From NCBI GenBank assembly GCA_963780165.1, contig CAWABB010000006.1, positions 1 to 64,000 of the forward strand: 64,000 nucleotides of DNA, read 5' to 3'. Numbering within the stretch: the first letter of the stretch is position 1; each line of letters opens with the position of its first letter. A program made the translations under genes and the position numbers. Origin of the DNA: CAWABB01 sp963780165. Its GTDB lineage: Bacteria; Bacteroidota; Ignavibacteria; UBA10030; UBA6906. Positions 36,007 to 45,238 of the stretch are shown piece after piece. The notes below the pieces were generated by a model, which saw only the letters and a program-made list of their open reading frames with translations, searched no databases and was not told where the DNA came from.

Positions 36007-38226
36007 CTACTGTATGCGGAGGTGCGCAAATTTGAGAAGCAGGTGTTTCTTCCCGACGCTCTCGAAATCGACGATCGCCCGCGCGTTCTCTCCGCGGCCC
36101 GAGAGGCCGACGACCTTTCCCGGGCCGAATGTCTCGTGCGAAACCCTGGATCCCACTGCCAGCCCGCGCAATTCCTGTGATTCATTCTCGTAATCCGGCA
36201 TCGTGTCGTCAAATACGGGCAGCTGACGCTTCGGCGTCGGGCGGGGGCGTTGTTGGGACTGGTCCATCGGGCGCCGATACGCCCGCGGGCCCGCGGCCGC
36301 GCCCGATCCGTGCACGACCAAGTACGACTGATCGATCTCCTCAAGGAACCGCGAGCGTGTCGAGTACCCGAGCGTCCCGAAGCGGTACCGGGCCGTGGCG
36401 TACGACAGGAACACTTTCTGCATCGCCCGTGTGACCCCAACGTACATCAGACGCCGCTCTTCCTCAAGCTCTTTCCGGTCCTCCAGCGCGCCGGCGATGG
36501 GGAACAGCCCCTCTTCCAGCCCGGACACAAATACCACAGGAAACTCGAGCCCTTTCGCCGCATGGACCGTCATGAGCGTGACCGCGTTGCGGCCGAAATC
36601 CGCCATGTCGATGTCGGCCACCAGCGAGACTTCCTCCAAGAACTCCTCCAGCGTGGCCTCGGGACGGTTGTCGGAGAACTCCGAAAGCGCCGATACAAGC
36701 TCGATGATATTCTCGCGGCGGGCGAGGGATTCCTGCGTGTTCTCATCCTTCAGCGCCACCAGGAATCCCAGCTCGTCGATCAGGGACCGGGCGAGCTCGG
36801 AGGCGGACATGCTCGTGCGAAGGCCGAGATACTTCGTCAGCAGCGCGTGAAACTGGCGCACAGGCTTGAGCGAGCGTTCCGCGAGCACCGTCCCCAGATC
36901 GGACGCGCCAAGCGTGTCGAACAATGACAGCGAGTGCCGCTGGGCGAAGCGACGGATCTTCTCTATTGAAGTGTCGCCGATCCCGCGTCCGGGGACGTTC
37001 ACCACCCGCAGGAGGCTCTCGTCGTCCCGGGGATTCACGAGCACGCGAAGGTACGCGAGGACGTCCTTGATCTCCTTCCGGCGATAGAACGCCACGCCGC
37101 CAACCAGGATATACGCCATGCCGTTGCGGCGAAGCGCATCTTCGATCGAGCGGGACTGGGCGTTCGTGCGGTACAGGACGGCAAAGTCCTTCAGGTCCCG
37201 CTTGTTCCGACGGATCTCCTCCGTAATGGTCGCAGCGATCCAAGCCCCTTCGTCGGCCTCGTTCTCGCAGATCCTGAGAACGACCGGCTCCCCTTCCCCG
37301 TTCTTCGTCCAGAGATTCTTCGGGATCTGGTCGAGGTTGTGCTTGATGACCGACCCGGCGACGTTCAGGATCGTCTGCGTGGAGCGGTAGTTCTGCTCGA
37401 GCCGGAAGACCTTGCAGTTGGGGTAGTCCCGCTCGAAGTCCAGGATGTTCCGGATATCCGCCCCGCGGAACGCGTAGATGCTCTGGGCATCGTCGCCGAC
37501 CACGCAGATGTTCTTGAAGCGTTCGGCCAGCTCGCGTATCAGCAGATACTGGACGCGGTTTGTATCCTGGTACTCGTCCACGAGGATGTACTTGAACCGG
37601 TACTGGTACCGTTCCAGCACGTCGCGGTGGCGGGAGAAGAGTTCCAGCGGCTTCAGGAGAAGGTCGTCGAAGTCCAGCGCATTCGAGTGCCGCAGGCGGC
37701 GCTCGTATTCCTCATAGACCTGACCGGTGCGCTCGACCAGGGGATCGTTCCCCGTCTCGCGGTACTTTGCGGGCGAAAGCATCTGGTTCTTCGCGACGCT
37801 GATGCGGCTCCGGATGCCCGACGGGCTGAACTGCTGCTGGGAGATCCCGAAGGACTGCATGATGCCGCGCACCAGCGCCTGGGAATCGTCGGTGTCGTAG
37901 ATGGTGAAGTTGCGGGTATAGCCGAGCTTCTCGGCCTCGAACCTGAGGAGGCGGGCGCAGAACGAATGGAACGTCCCCATCCAGAGCGGCTTGCTCCCCT
38001 CGCCGACGAGGGTGGCGATCCGGTGCTTCATCTCTCCGGCCGCCTTGTTCGTGAAGGTGAGCGCCAGGATAGACCCCGGAGGAACGCCGAGATGCACCAG
38101 GTACGCGGTGCGGTACGTGAGGACGCGCGTCTTCCCGCTGCCCGCACCCGCCACAATCATGACGGGGCCGTCAAGCGAGGTGACTGCTTCTCGTTGAACG
38201 GGATTGAGGTCGTTCAGGAAGGACAT
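36007..38226 (-). CDS. pcrA: UvrD/PcrA-type DNA helicase
   Basis: 739 residues. Superfamily 1A 3'-5' helicase for nucleotide excision repair and clearing of recombination or transcription complexes. Q-motif LNPVQREAV, Walker A GAGSGKTR (27-34), TFTNKAAGEM, Walker B VDEYQDTN, GDDAQSIYAFRGAD, LEQNYRST, LMTVHAAKGLEF, EEERRLMYVGVTRA. The C-terminal 55 residues (GSRVSHETFGPGKVVGL) form the Tudor-like domain that in PcrA/UvrD binds RNA polymerase. Confidence 0.96.
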   Translation of the reverse strand: MSFLNDLNPVQREAVTSLDGPVMIVAGAGSGKTRVLTYRTAYLVHLGVPPGSILALTFTNKAAGEMKHRIATLVGEGSKPLWMGTFHSFCARLLRFEAEKLGYTRNFTIYDTDDSQALVRGIMQSFGISQQQFSPSGIRSRISVAKNQMLSPAKYRETGNDPLVERTGQVYEEYERRLRHSNALDFDDLLLKPLELFSRHRDVLERYQYRFKYILVDEYQDTNRVQYLLIRELAERFKNICVVGDDAQSIYAFRGADIRNILDFERDYPNCKVFRLEQNYRSTQTILNVAGSVIKHNLDQIPKNLWTKNGEGEPVVLRICENEADEGAWIAATITEEIRRNKRDLKDFAVLYRTNAQSRSIEDALRRNGMAYILVGGVAFYRRKEIKDVLAYLRVLVNPRDDESLLRVVNVPGRGIGDTSIEKIRRFAQRHSLSLFDTLGASDLGTVLAERSLKPVRQFHALLTKYLGLRTSMSASELARSLIDELGFLVALKDENTQESLARRENIIELVSALSEFSDNRPEATLEEFLEEVSLVADIDMADFGRNAVTLMTVHAAKGLEFPVVFVSGLEEGLFPIAGALEDRKELEEERRLMYVGVTRAMQKVFLSYATARYRFGTLGYSTRSRFLEEIDQSYLVVHGSGAAAGPRAYRRPMDQSQQRPRPTPKRQLPVFDDTMPDYENESQELRGLAVGSRVSHETFGPGKVVGLSGRGENARAIVDFESVGKKHLLLKFAHLRIQ

Positions 38227-38389
38227 AACGCGTTCAAGCTACGCAAAAAGGGCCCGCGAGGCAAGGCGCGCTTTGCCGGCATCCGGCGCTTCACGACGGC
38301 ATGCAGAACCCCCGGGTCGGCGCTGGCCGATCGTCGGGACAGGTCAAGGAGGAGGCGGGAAGGCACCCGAGCACCCGGGAGGACCGGGG

Positions 38390-38893
38390 TCAGATCATCA
38401 GCGCGCCTTCGAGCTTCAGGAGGAATTCCTTCGTCTTCACGCCGCTCGAGTAGCCGACGAGCGAGCCGTCGGTGCCGAGCACGCGATGACACGGGATGAT
38501 GATGGGGACGGGGTTCACCGCGTTCGCGCGGCCCACCGCCTGGAAGCCGCGGCTGGTCCCGACGCGCCGGGCGAGCTGCTTGTAGCTGATGGTGGACCCG
38601 TACGGGATGCGGGTCAGCTCCTTCCACACCCGCACCTGGAACGGCGTGCCGATGAGGTCGACGGGGACCGTGAATTTCGCGAGTTTGCCGTTGAAGTAGC
38701 GCGACAGCTGCTCGATCGCCTCGCGGTTGCGCGACTTGTTGTCGGTGACTTCGTTGTCATCGAAGTGATCGCCGAGCCAGCGGAAGAATTCGCGCTTTGT
38801 CTGACGCGGAGGACTCACCTTGCACACTCCCTTGTCGGTCGAGGCAACGTAAATCAAACCGATCTTAGAGTCGAAGGATGTGCAGTAGACCAT
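38390..38893 (-). CDS. ogt: Methylated-DNA--protein-cysteine methyltransferase
   Basis: 167 residues. Direct reversal of O6-alkylguanine. Acceptor Cys135 in IIIPCHRVLG; helix-turn-helix YKQLARRVGTSRGFQAVGRANAVNP with the Arg finger; the C-terminal GYSSGVKTKEFLLKLEG matches the family. The N-terminal domain (about 70 residues) is Ogt-like. It lies 163 bases upstream of the helicase gene on the same strand, giving a small DNA-repair cluster. Confidence 0.95.
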   Translation of the reverse strand: MVYCTSFDSKIGLIYVASTDKGVCKVSPPRQTKREFFRWLGDHFDDNEVTDNKSRNREAIEQLSRYFNGKLAKFTVPVDLIGTPFQVRVWKELTRIPYGSTISYKQLARRVGTSRGFQAVGRANAVNPVPIIIPCHRVLGTDGSLVGYSSGVKTKEFLLKLEGALMI

Positions 38894-39014
38894 GCGCGTG
38901 TGATTAGTAGGCTTGATCGGGGTGAGGGAAGAGGATCATCCCCGTCGGTGCATCCTGTGGGCAGGGGCCAACATACGACAACCATCCGAGAAACGCAAGG
39001 GCGGGAAACGAAAC

Positions 39015-42000
39015 TCAGAAGAACGCCCGCACCTCCGCCCGTCCCGTGTGGACCACGGGCGCGCCGCCCTCGGAACGCCCGTCGTAGCTGGCGGACGCTT
39101 GAATGAAACTGGTCACGCGATACTCGAACGCAACGCCCCACAGCCAAGATATACCTGCACTTCGGCCGTTCGTAAGTTCATACGCAAAATCGATGACGTC
39201 CCTGTCAAGGTGCACTTCCTCCCGCGCCATGCTGACACGAAGCTGACCGGCGCGCTCGAACCCGAACACCCCGCGCACGGTCTGCGTGTTGATGTCGGCT
39301 TGCAGCGGCGGGGTCTGACCACCGTCCTCAGAATGCGCGACCTCGAACCGCATGCCGTATTCGATGCTCTGCACCGGCCGGTATGAGATATCGAACGAGA
39401 GGCCGGTGCCGTTGACATCGTGGATCCTGGACGGCGTCGGGCTCTGGGAGACGCGGTCGGTCCTGTTCACCAGGTCCAGCTCGTTTGCGATCTCCGGAAT
39501 CAGCTGCCAGCGAAGCCGCACCGAGCGCTCCCGTCCGTACAGTCGCTCCGCCCCGCCGCTCAGCGACGTCAGCCCGCCCCGCTCCAGATACCGGAGGCGC
39601 GCAGAGAAATCCGGCTGACCATCGAAGAAGAGAATGTCCTGACTGAAGAGCGACGTCCCGGCGATCGTCGTGCTGTCCTGCTGGAAGTAGTTGAAGTTGA
39701 GGAGATAGATCTTCGAGAGGTCCGACTCGGTGCTCTTCTCGTCAACGCGCGCGTACGTCTCGGTGGAGATCACGCTGAGGGCATCCTCGACCCACCCGTG
39801 CGGCTGCTCCAGGAATCTCCTGGGGGTGATCCGCAGCCTCGCGCTCGCGCGCAGGTTGATCACCGGCACGAGCGCGTCGCTCGGAAGCGTCACGGCAACG
39901 TAGTCTCCGTCGAAGCGCGTCTGCTCGAACTCCTCCTCGTCCGCCAGGCCGTTCCCGTTCAGGTCTCCGCGGTACCGGTAGTTGCCCGTGCCGGGCGTGA
40001 CGCGCACGAACACGCGCTGCAGGGTCGAGGAGCGTTCCGTCACGGTCTCATAGAACAGGTCGGTCTCCACCCCGCGCTTCAGCGGCGCATAGCGGGTCGT
40101 GTTGCGGACCAGCACGGTGCTGATGTCGCTCCTGCCCGCCGACTGAAAAGCGTCCGAGTAACGGGTCTCTCTCAGCGTGAGGTCCGCCACCGAGCTGAGC
40201 GCGTTCCACTCAGACAGCCGCGCGCCGTACTGCTGCGTGAACGACTTCGACTCGGGCACCACCTCCCCGCCCAGGAAGGAGTCGTCGTTTCGCCACCCGT
40301 ACTCGGCGAGCAGCGTGACGTTCCCAAGCTCCGAGGTCCGGACTCCGGCGCTCCACTGGTCGAACCGGAAGCTCCCCGCCCCCGCAAGTCCGGTCTGGCT
40401 CGACTCCAGCGTCCTGGACTCCCCTTCATACCCGATCGCAGGCGTCAGGAACGCCACGCCCATCTCGGCCGAGCCCTTCTGCCGGAGCCAGTTGCTCAGC
40501 GTTCCCGCAATCCTATCGTCGGAATTTACCCGGTCGATCGTATAGTTGACCCGCGGAAGGCCCTCGCGATTCATCGTGGCGAACGCCTCCAGGCGGTCCG
40601 CGTTGAAGTCGTCGCCCTTCTTGATGTTCCCGAACCCTCCCCCGGCCGAAATCCCTGTGGCCGGCGAATAGCGCAGCAGGCCCTCGATCTGACGTTCTCC
40701 GGCTGACCGGACCGAATCAATCCCCCATTTCCGGGTGAACTCGATGACCTCGACGCGGTCGATCGGGACGAACCCTTGGTCCAGGTTTCTTCCCCGCAGG
40801 GTCAGGTCAATATCCCCCAGTGCGGCATCCCCAATCGTTATCCGTTTCGGCGTGTACGATCCCTGGAACGATATCGCGTTCCCCCCCTGCGAGACATCCG
40901 CGGCCGAGAGCCGGTTCGGATCGAACTCGCTTCGTCCGAATTCAGCGGAGAGGGTGACATCACTCGCGGGGGTTGTTTTCAGGGCGACGTCGAAGATCTG
41001 GTGAGACTCCGGGAGCGGAACGAAACGGACGGGAAGATAGTCGCCGGCGCCAACCCCCTGCCAGACGAAGACCCCGATCTGCTGACGCCGGTAGTCGCCT
41101 TTGCCCGGTCCCGCGTATGAGAACGACACAAGGTAGAGAGCGGCAGGGTCGCCGGGAGCATAGCGATACAACGTGTACGGTACGCCTCCCGCGAGCACGG
41201 TATCCACGCCGATGTAGAGCCCGTTCGAATCGACCCGTGCGACTCCGCTGAGCGTTGCCGCATACCTGTCGCCGCCCGCACCGGCGAGCGCCTGCCGCGC
41301 GGAATCGGACATGGTGAAATCCAGCGGGGAGTTCGGATCGTCGGCTTCGCGCATGTATGTGACGGAGAGCGACGCGATGTTGTTGAAGAATCCCGCCGTC
41401 GCCTGCCCGCCGAACAACGACCGCGAGTACGACTGGTCGGTGTATTCGAAGTCCACGTTGATGCGGGACGCGGAGGTGATGAGCCGGCGCGACGTGAACG
41501 TGATTTCGCCGAGCGAATAATCGATCACATAGTCGTTCACATCGCCGCGCGCCTGCAGCTCGCCGTTGACGTAGACGCGCTCGGTCCCCGCAATCACCAC
41601 TATGAACGTCTCGCCTTCGCGGCCGGCGAGGCGGTACGGACCCTGCATGCCCTCGATGCCGGTGAACTGATTGGTCGCGTATTTCCCGCGCGTCACGGCG
41701 CCGGTGGCAAGCAGCGATCCCGAGGCGGGATCGGTCCGGTACTGGGCCAGCCCCTTCGCCCCCTGCAGCTTTCTCGTCAGCCGGGCGAATTCCGTCCCCT
41801 CGACATCCAGCACAAAGTCGCCGAGCGTCCCCTGGATGTCCTTGCTTCGGATCTCGACAAACACCTTGTCGAACTCCTGAAGCGATTGCGTCGTCCCCTC
41901 GGGCTGGATCGGAGTGTTCTCGTCGGTGAGAGCCGCCGAGATTTCCAGATCGGTCGCGAGCTTGCCCGCCATCTGCAATCGCAATCCGGACGTCGGGGAG

Positions 42001-42770
42001 AGGTCGCGGTTCGTCCCGACGGTGAACCCGCGCACGAGGCTTCCGCTTTTTTGAAGGTTCGGACCGAAGATGTCAGCAGTGGAAATGGGCTGGGTCTTCT
42101 GCGCGATGCGGATCGTGTCGCGCATGGTGGTGTCGGGGACGACAATGAGCGATCGCCGCGCGTACGACTCCTGGAACGTGAACGGGAGGTAGCTATACGA
42201 GACGACTATGGTAAGCTTCACGCCGATCTGCACAGGAGCATCACGTTGCCGCAGGCTGTCCGGCACGGGCACGGTGCGCTGCTGCACGCTGTCCCGCACG
42301 TGTGTGCTGTCATGCAGCTGCGCGTTCTCCCGGAGCAGGTTGCGCACCAGGGCCGAATCCAGCCTGACGCGCCCCAGCCGATAGTCGATCGTGTAGTCCC
42401 GGTCGCGGACGAGCAGACGGGCATCGCCCAGGAAGACCGAATCGGACCCTTCGACCACGAACTGGTGCGGGAGCTGGATGGCGCTGTCTGCCAGGGAGGC
42501 AATGAGATCGACGCTCACGCGCCCGGGGATGCCGGGCGGCTGCGGGGGAACCTGTGAAAGCGTTCGGGCCGGGAGCAAGAGAAGCACGAGAAGCAGGGAG
42601 CAAAGATGCGGGGGTAGGGGGAGCCTGGACAAGGGACGCCTGGACGAAAAGGGCCCACGGAAAGAGAGTCTGACCAAGGGAGGAAGGAGCAGGGCCGCCG
42701 CACAATGACGCCTGTGCCGTATGTTCTCTCGGCTGCCCATCCGATGCCAATATACGTGAATGCCCCTCAT
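39015..42770 (-). CDS. Very large outer-membrane barrel-like protein, unknown function
   Basis: Up to 1,251 residues; a hydrophobic leader (LLLVLLLLPARTLSQ, about 59-73) sits far from the first ATG, so the true start is probably further in (Met 11 at 42740 or a non-ATG codon). After the leader come LLVRDRDYTIDYRLGRVRL and, further on, YVIDYSLGEITFTSRRL, a repeated TIDY/VIDY-x-LG-x-I/V element. The rest is dominated by alternating, aromatic-rich strands ending in a short strand with no charged last residue (RTGRAEVRAFF), as in large beta-barrels. By eye it resembles the SprA/type IX translocon style of surface protein; this is a weak inference. Confidence 0.6.
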   Translation of the reverse strand: MRGIHVYWHRMGSRENIRHRRHCAAALLLPPLVRLSFRGPFSSRRPLSRLPLPPHLCSLLLVLLLLPARTLSQVPPQPPGIPGRVSVDLIASLADSAIQLPHQFVVEGSDSVFLGDARLLVRDRDYTIDYRLGRVRLDSALVRNLLRENAQLHDSTHVRDSVQQRTVPVPDSLRQRDAPVQIGVKLTIVVSYSYLPFTFQESYARRSLIVVPDTTMRDTIRIAQKTQPISTADIFGPNLQKSGSLVRGFTVGTNRDLSPTSGLRLQMAGKLATDLEISAALTDENTPIQPEGTTQSLQEFDKVFVEIRSKDIQGTLGDFVLDVEGTEFARLTRKLQGAKGLAQYRTDPASGSLLATGAVTRGKYATNQFTGIEGMQGPYRLAGREGETFIVVIAGTERVYVNGELQARGDVNDYVIDYSLGEITFTSRRLITSASRINVDFEYTDQSYSRSLFGGQATAGFFNNIASLSVTYMREADDPNSPLDFTMSDSARQALAGAGGDRYAATLSGVARVDSNGLYIGVDTVLAGGVPYTLYRYAPGDPAALYLVSFSYAGPGKGDYRRQQIGVFVWQGVGAGDYLPVRFVPLPESHQIFDVALKTTPASDVTLSAEFGRSEFDPNRLSAADVSQGGNAISFQGSYTPKRITIGDAALGDIDLTLRGRNLDQGFVPIDRVEVIEFTRKWGIDSVRSAGERQIEGLLRYSPATGISAGGGFGNIKKGDDFNADRLEAFATMNREGLPRVNYTIDRVNSDDRIAGTLSNWLRQKGSAEMGVAFLTPAIGYEGESRTLESSQTGLAGAGSFRFDQWSAGVRTSELGNVTLLAEYGWRNDDSFLGGEVVPESKSFTQQYGARLSEWNALSSVADLTLRETRYSDAFQSAGRSDISTVLVRNTTRYAPLKRGVETDLFYETVTERSSTLQRVFVRVTPGTGNYRYRGDLNGNGLADEEEFEQTRFDGDYVAVTLPSDALVPVINLRASARLRITPRRFLEQPHGWVEDALSVISTETYARVDEKSTESDLSKIYLLNFNYFQQDSTTIAGTSLFSQDILFFDGQPDFSARLRYLERGGLTSLSGGAERLYGRERSVRLRWQLIPEIANELDLVNRTDRVSQSPTPSRIHDVNGTGLSFDISYRPVQSIEYGMRFEVAHSEDGGQTPPLQADINTQTVRGVFGFERAGQLRVSMAREEVHLDRDVIDFAYELTNGRSAGISWLWGVAFEYRVTSFIQASASYDGRSEGGAPVVHTGRAEVRAFF

Positions 42771-42797
42771 CAGTAAAGATGTCGGACCGTTTTCCCT

Positions 42798-42826
42798 TTG
42801 AAAGTGTGCCGGTCAATCCGTATGTT
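42798..42826 (+). promoter_or_regulatory. Promoter of tRNA-Leu
   Basis: TTGAAA (42798-42803), 17-base spacer, TATGTT (42821-42826); predicted start near 42,833, about 40 bases before the tRNA. Confidence 0.6.
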
Positions 42827-42874
42827 CTACAAAAGTTGCTGACGCTCGCTAACACCGGACGGACAGGAACTCAG

Positions 42875-42960
42875 GCCAAAGTGGCGGAATTGGCAGACGC
42901 GCTGGACTCAAAATCCAGTCTGGCTCACACCAGGTGAGGGTTCAAGTCCCTCCTTTGGCA
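42875..42960 (+). tRNA. tRNA-Leu(CAA)
   Basis: Acceptor GCCAAAG (42875-42881) pairs with CTTTGGC (42953-42959), discriminator A at 42960. D arm GGCGGAATTGGCAGACGC, anticodon stem CTGGA-CTCAAAA-TCCAG with anticodon CAA (reads TTG), class II variable arm, T arm GGGTTCAAGTCCC. CCA is not encoded. A short echo of its 3' end (TTTGGCACG) recurs at about 42,974. Confidence 0.95.
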
Positions 42961-43087
42961 CGATGTAGATGGCTTTGGCACGCAGCAGATGAACACCCAC
43001 TGTTCCTTGCAGGCGTCATGCATCCCCTGAAGAAGGGCTCCAACACCCGGGCCCACATCGACCTCCCCGAGGGAGCTTGCTAGAGCG

Positions 43088-43705
43088 ATGATCATCGACC
43101 CTGGCGGGGTAGTGCCGCGGAACATCTACAAGTTGATGATCGGTCTGATCGTGCCGAGGCCGATTGCCTTCGTCTCAAGCGTGAACGCCTCCGGCGCCAG
43201 GAACCTCGCCCCCTTCAGCTTCTTCACCGCCATCAGCGCCAACCCTCCAGCGATCTGCTTCGCACCCATGACCCGGGGCGCCGCCGCGACCCAGAAGGAT
43301 ACGCTTCGCAACATCACCGCAACAGGAGAGTTCGTCGTCAACATCGTCTCCGAAGAGTTCGCGGACCGCATGAATATCGCCTCGACAGAATTCCCACCGG
43401 AGGTGGATGAGTTCACGGCCTCCGGCCTCACGCCGGTGGCGAGCGATCTGGTGAGGCCTCCACGCGTTGCCGAATCGCCGGCAGCGATGGAATGCCGCCT
43501 GCTCCAGATCGTCACTGTCAGCACGCTCCCCCTTGGCGGAAGCCTCGTCATCGGAGAGGTCCTGCGGTTCCACGTGAGCGACGCGATCATCAACGACTAT
43601 CGCATCGATCCGGACCTGTGGCATCCGATCGGCCGCATGGGCGGCTCGATCTACGCGCGTACCACCGACCGTTTCGACATGCCCCGGCCCGGCCAGACCA
43701 CCTGA
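43088..43705 (+). CDS. Flavin reductase-like FMN-binding protein
   Basis: 205 residues. FMN-binding split barrel of the flavin reductase/DIM6 family: NIYKLMIGLIVPRPIAFVSSVNASGARNLAPFSFF, then PPAICFAPM, KDTLRNITATGEFVVNIVSE and PLGGSLVIGEVLRFHV. Such proteins reduce or simply bind FMN and often serve an oxygenase; none is nearby. It stands 135 bases before a truncated adenylating enzyme gene on the same strand. Confidence 0.88.
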   Translation: MIIDPGGVVPRNIYKLMIGLIVPRPIAFVSSVNASGARNLAPFSFFTAISANPPAICFAPMTRGAAATQKDTLRNITATGEFVVNIVSEEFADRMNIASTEFPPEVDEFTASGLTPVASDLVRPPRVAESPAAMECRLLQIVTVSTLPLGGSLVIGEVLRFHVSDAIINDYRIDPDLWHPIGRMGGSIYARTTDRFDMPRPGQTT

Positions 43706-43840
43706 CTGTCGACGGACCCGTCACACGGAAGAATGATCCTTCACATCGAGCAAGCCCCGTCACACGCCATGCTTGACCTTCGACGCGGGAACCCGAACAT
43801 TCGCACCAAAGAACCACTCGCCACAATGTTCTGACGTCGC

Positions 43841-45238
43841 ATGACAGGCAGCAATTCTTCTCTCTCCGAGCGGATCCAGGAGGCGCGCACGCTGAACGGC
43901 GTCTCCCCGGAGGAACCGCTTACGGCCTATCCGTCCATCGGCGCAGTCCTGCGCGAACACGCGGACCAGCGTGAGGACCAGACATTCCTGATCGCCTACA
44001 CGGAGGACGGCCAGCGGCGGGAGTACACGTACGCGGAATTCTTCGAGCAGGTCAGCCGGGCCGCGGGGGTCCTCAAAAGCCACGGGGTGAGACGCGGGGA
44101 CCGGATTGCCATCCTATCATTCAATGCGGCCGAGGTGGTCATCCAGTACTTCGCGGTATGGTTGACAGGGGCCGTCGTTGTTCCCGTCAATGCCGACGAG
44201 GATGACCGGAGCCTTTCGTACGTCCTCTCGAGCTCCGGGGCTTCGCTGATTTTCGTGCGAGACGATCAGCTACAACGGCTCCTGGAGATCCGGAAGGAAA
44301 TCCCCGCCCTGGCAACGGTTGTTCAGGTCGGTCAGCGCGTCTCGGCCGAACTTCCGCACTATCAGTCGGAGCTCGCGCGACAGCCGGAGCGATTTGTGCC
44401 CGACGAAGAGCCGGGGCCGGAGGATGACGCGCTTATCGTATACGTCTCCGGAGTCACGGGCAACCCGAAAGCCGTCGCACTGACGCACTACAACCTTCTC
44501 GCGGACGGGATGGCCATCGCCGAGTGGCATCAGCTGGCCGACGATCAACGGATGATGTGCGTGCTCCCGCTGCACCACGTGAACGGCATCGTTGTGACGC
44601 TCATCGCCCCGCTCTACGCGGGCGCGGGCGTGGTGCTCAACCAGCGTTTCCACCCCGATCGCTTCTTCGAACGCATCGGCGCGGAGCGCGTGTCGATCGT
44701 CAGTGTCGTCCCGACCATCCTGCAGTTCCTGCTGCACTCAAACCTCGCGATGGAGGCGTACAAGCTACAATACTTCCGCCACTTCATCTGTGGCGCGGGG
44801 CCGCTGACGGTGGAGCTCGCGACGAAGTTCGAGCAGAAATTCAAGATGCCGATCGTGCACGGGTACGGGCTTTCCGAGACCACAAGCTACTCATGTTTCC
44901 TGCCGCTGGACCTCGTCCCCGCGGAGCACCGCGCGTGGCTGTCCAAACACGGCTTCCCGTCGATCGGGGTGCCGCTTCCGGTGAACCAGATGGCTATTCA
45001 CGACGCGGAGGGGAACGAGCTGGGCGAAGGCGAACGGGGCGAGATCGTGATCCGCGGGCACAACGTGATGCGGGGCTACCTCGGGGATGACGCCGCGAAC
45101 GAACAGGCGTTCACGCACGGGTGGTTCAGGAGCGGTGACGAGGGGTTCTGGCTTCCGGATGAGGCCGGCCGCCAGTTCTTCTTCATCACCGGGCGGATCA
45201 ATGGGCAGTATCTTGACGCGGACGACGCGGCGGCTTAG
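43841..45238 (+). CDS. AMP-forming acyl-CoA synthetase-like protein lacking the C-terminal domain
   Basis: 465 residues, about 50-100 short of normal ANL enzymes. The N-terminal domain is present: FLIAYTEDGQRREYTYAEF, P-loop YVSGVTGNPKAVALTH (201-216, with SGVTG and KAV where SGTTG and KGV are usual), YGLSETTSYSCF, GEIVIRGHNVMRGYL, HGWFRSGDEGFW. It stops at FFFITGRINGQYLDADDAAA, right after the hinge region. The small C-terminal domain with the catalytic Lys needed for adenylation is absent, and no other frame supplies it. Its last bases overlap the end of the convergent barrel gene. It may be a truncated remnant or a protein that binds adenylate without completing it. Confidence 0.8.
   Translation: MTGSNSSLSERIQEARTLNGVSPEEPLTAYPSIGAVLREHADQREDQTFLIAYTEDGQRREYTYAEFFEQVSRAAGVLKSHGVRRGDRIAILSFNAAEVVIQYFAVWLTGAVVVPVNADEDDRSLSYVLSSSGASLIFVRDDQLQRLLEIRKEIPALATVVQVGQRVSAELPHYQSELARQPERFVPDEEPGPEDDALIVYVSGVTGNPKAVALTHYNLLADGMAIAEWHQLADDQRMMCVLPLHHVNGIVVTLIAPLYAGAGVVLNQRFHPDRFFERIGAERVSIVSVVPTILQFLLHSNLAMEAYKLQYFRHFICGAGPLTVELATKFEQKFKMPIVHGYGLSETTSYSCFLPLDLVPAEHRAWLSKHGFPSIGVPLPVNQMAIHDAEGNELGEGERGEIVIRGHNVMRGYLGDDAANEQAFTHGWFRSGDEGFWLPDEAGRQFFFITGRINGQYLDADDAAA

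Noticed and set aside
42961..43087. Second tRNA or att site after tRNA-Leu
   Set aside because: Only a nine-base echo of the tRNA end (TTTGGCACG) is present; no integrase or long direct repeat.
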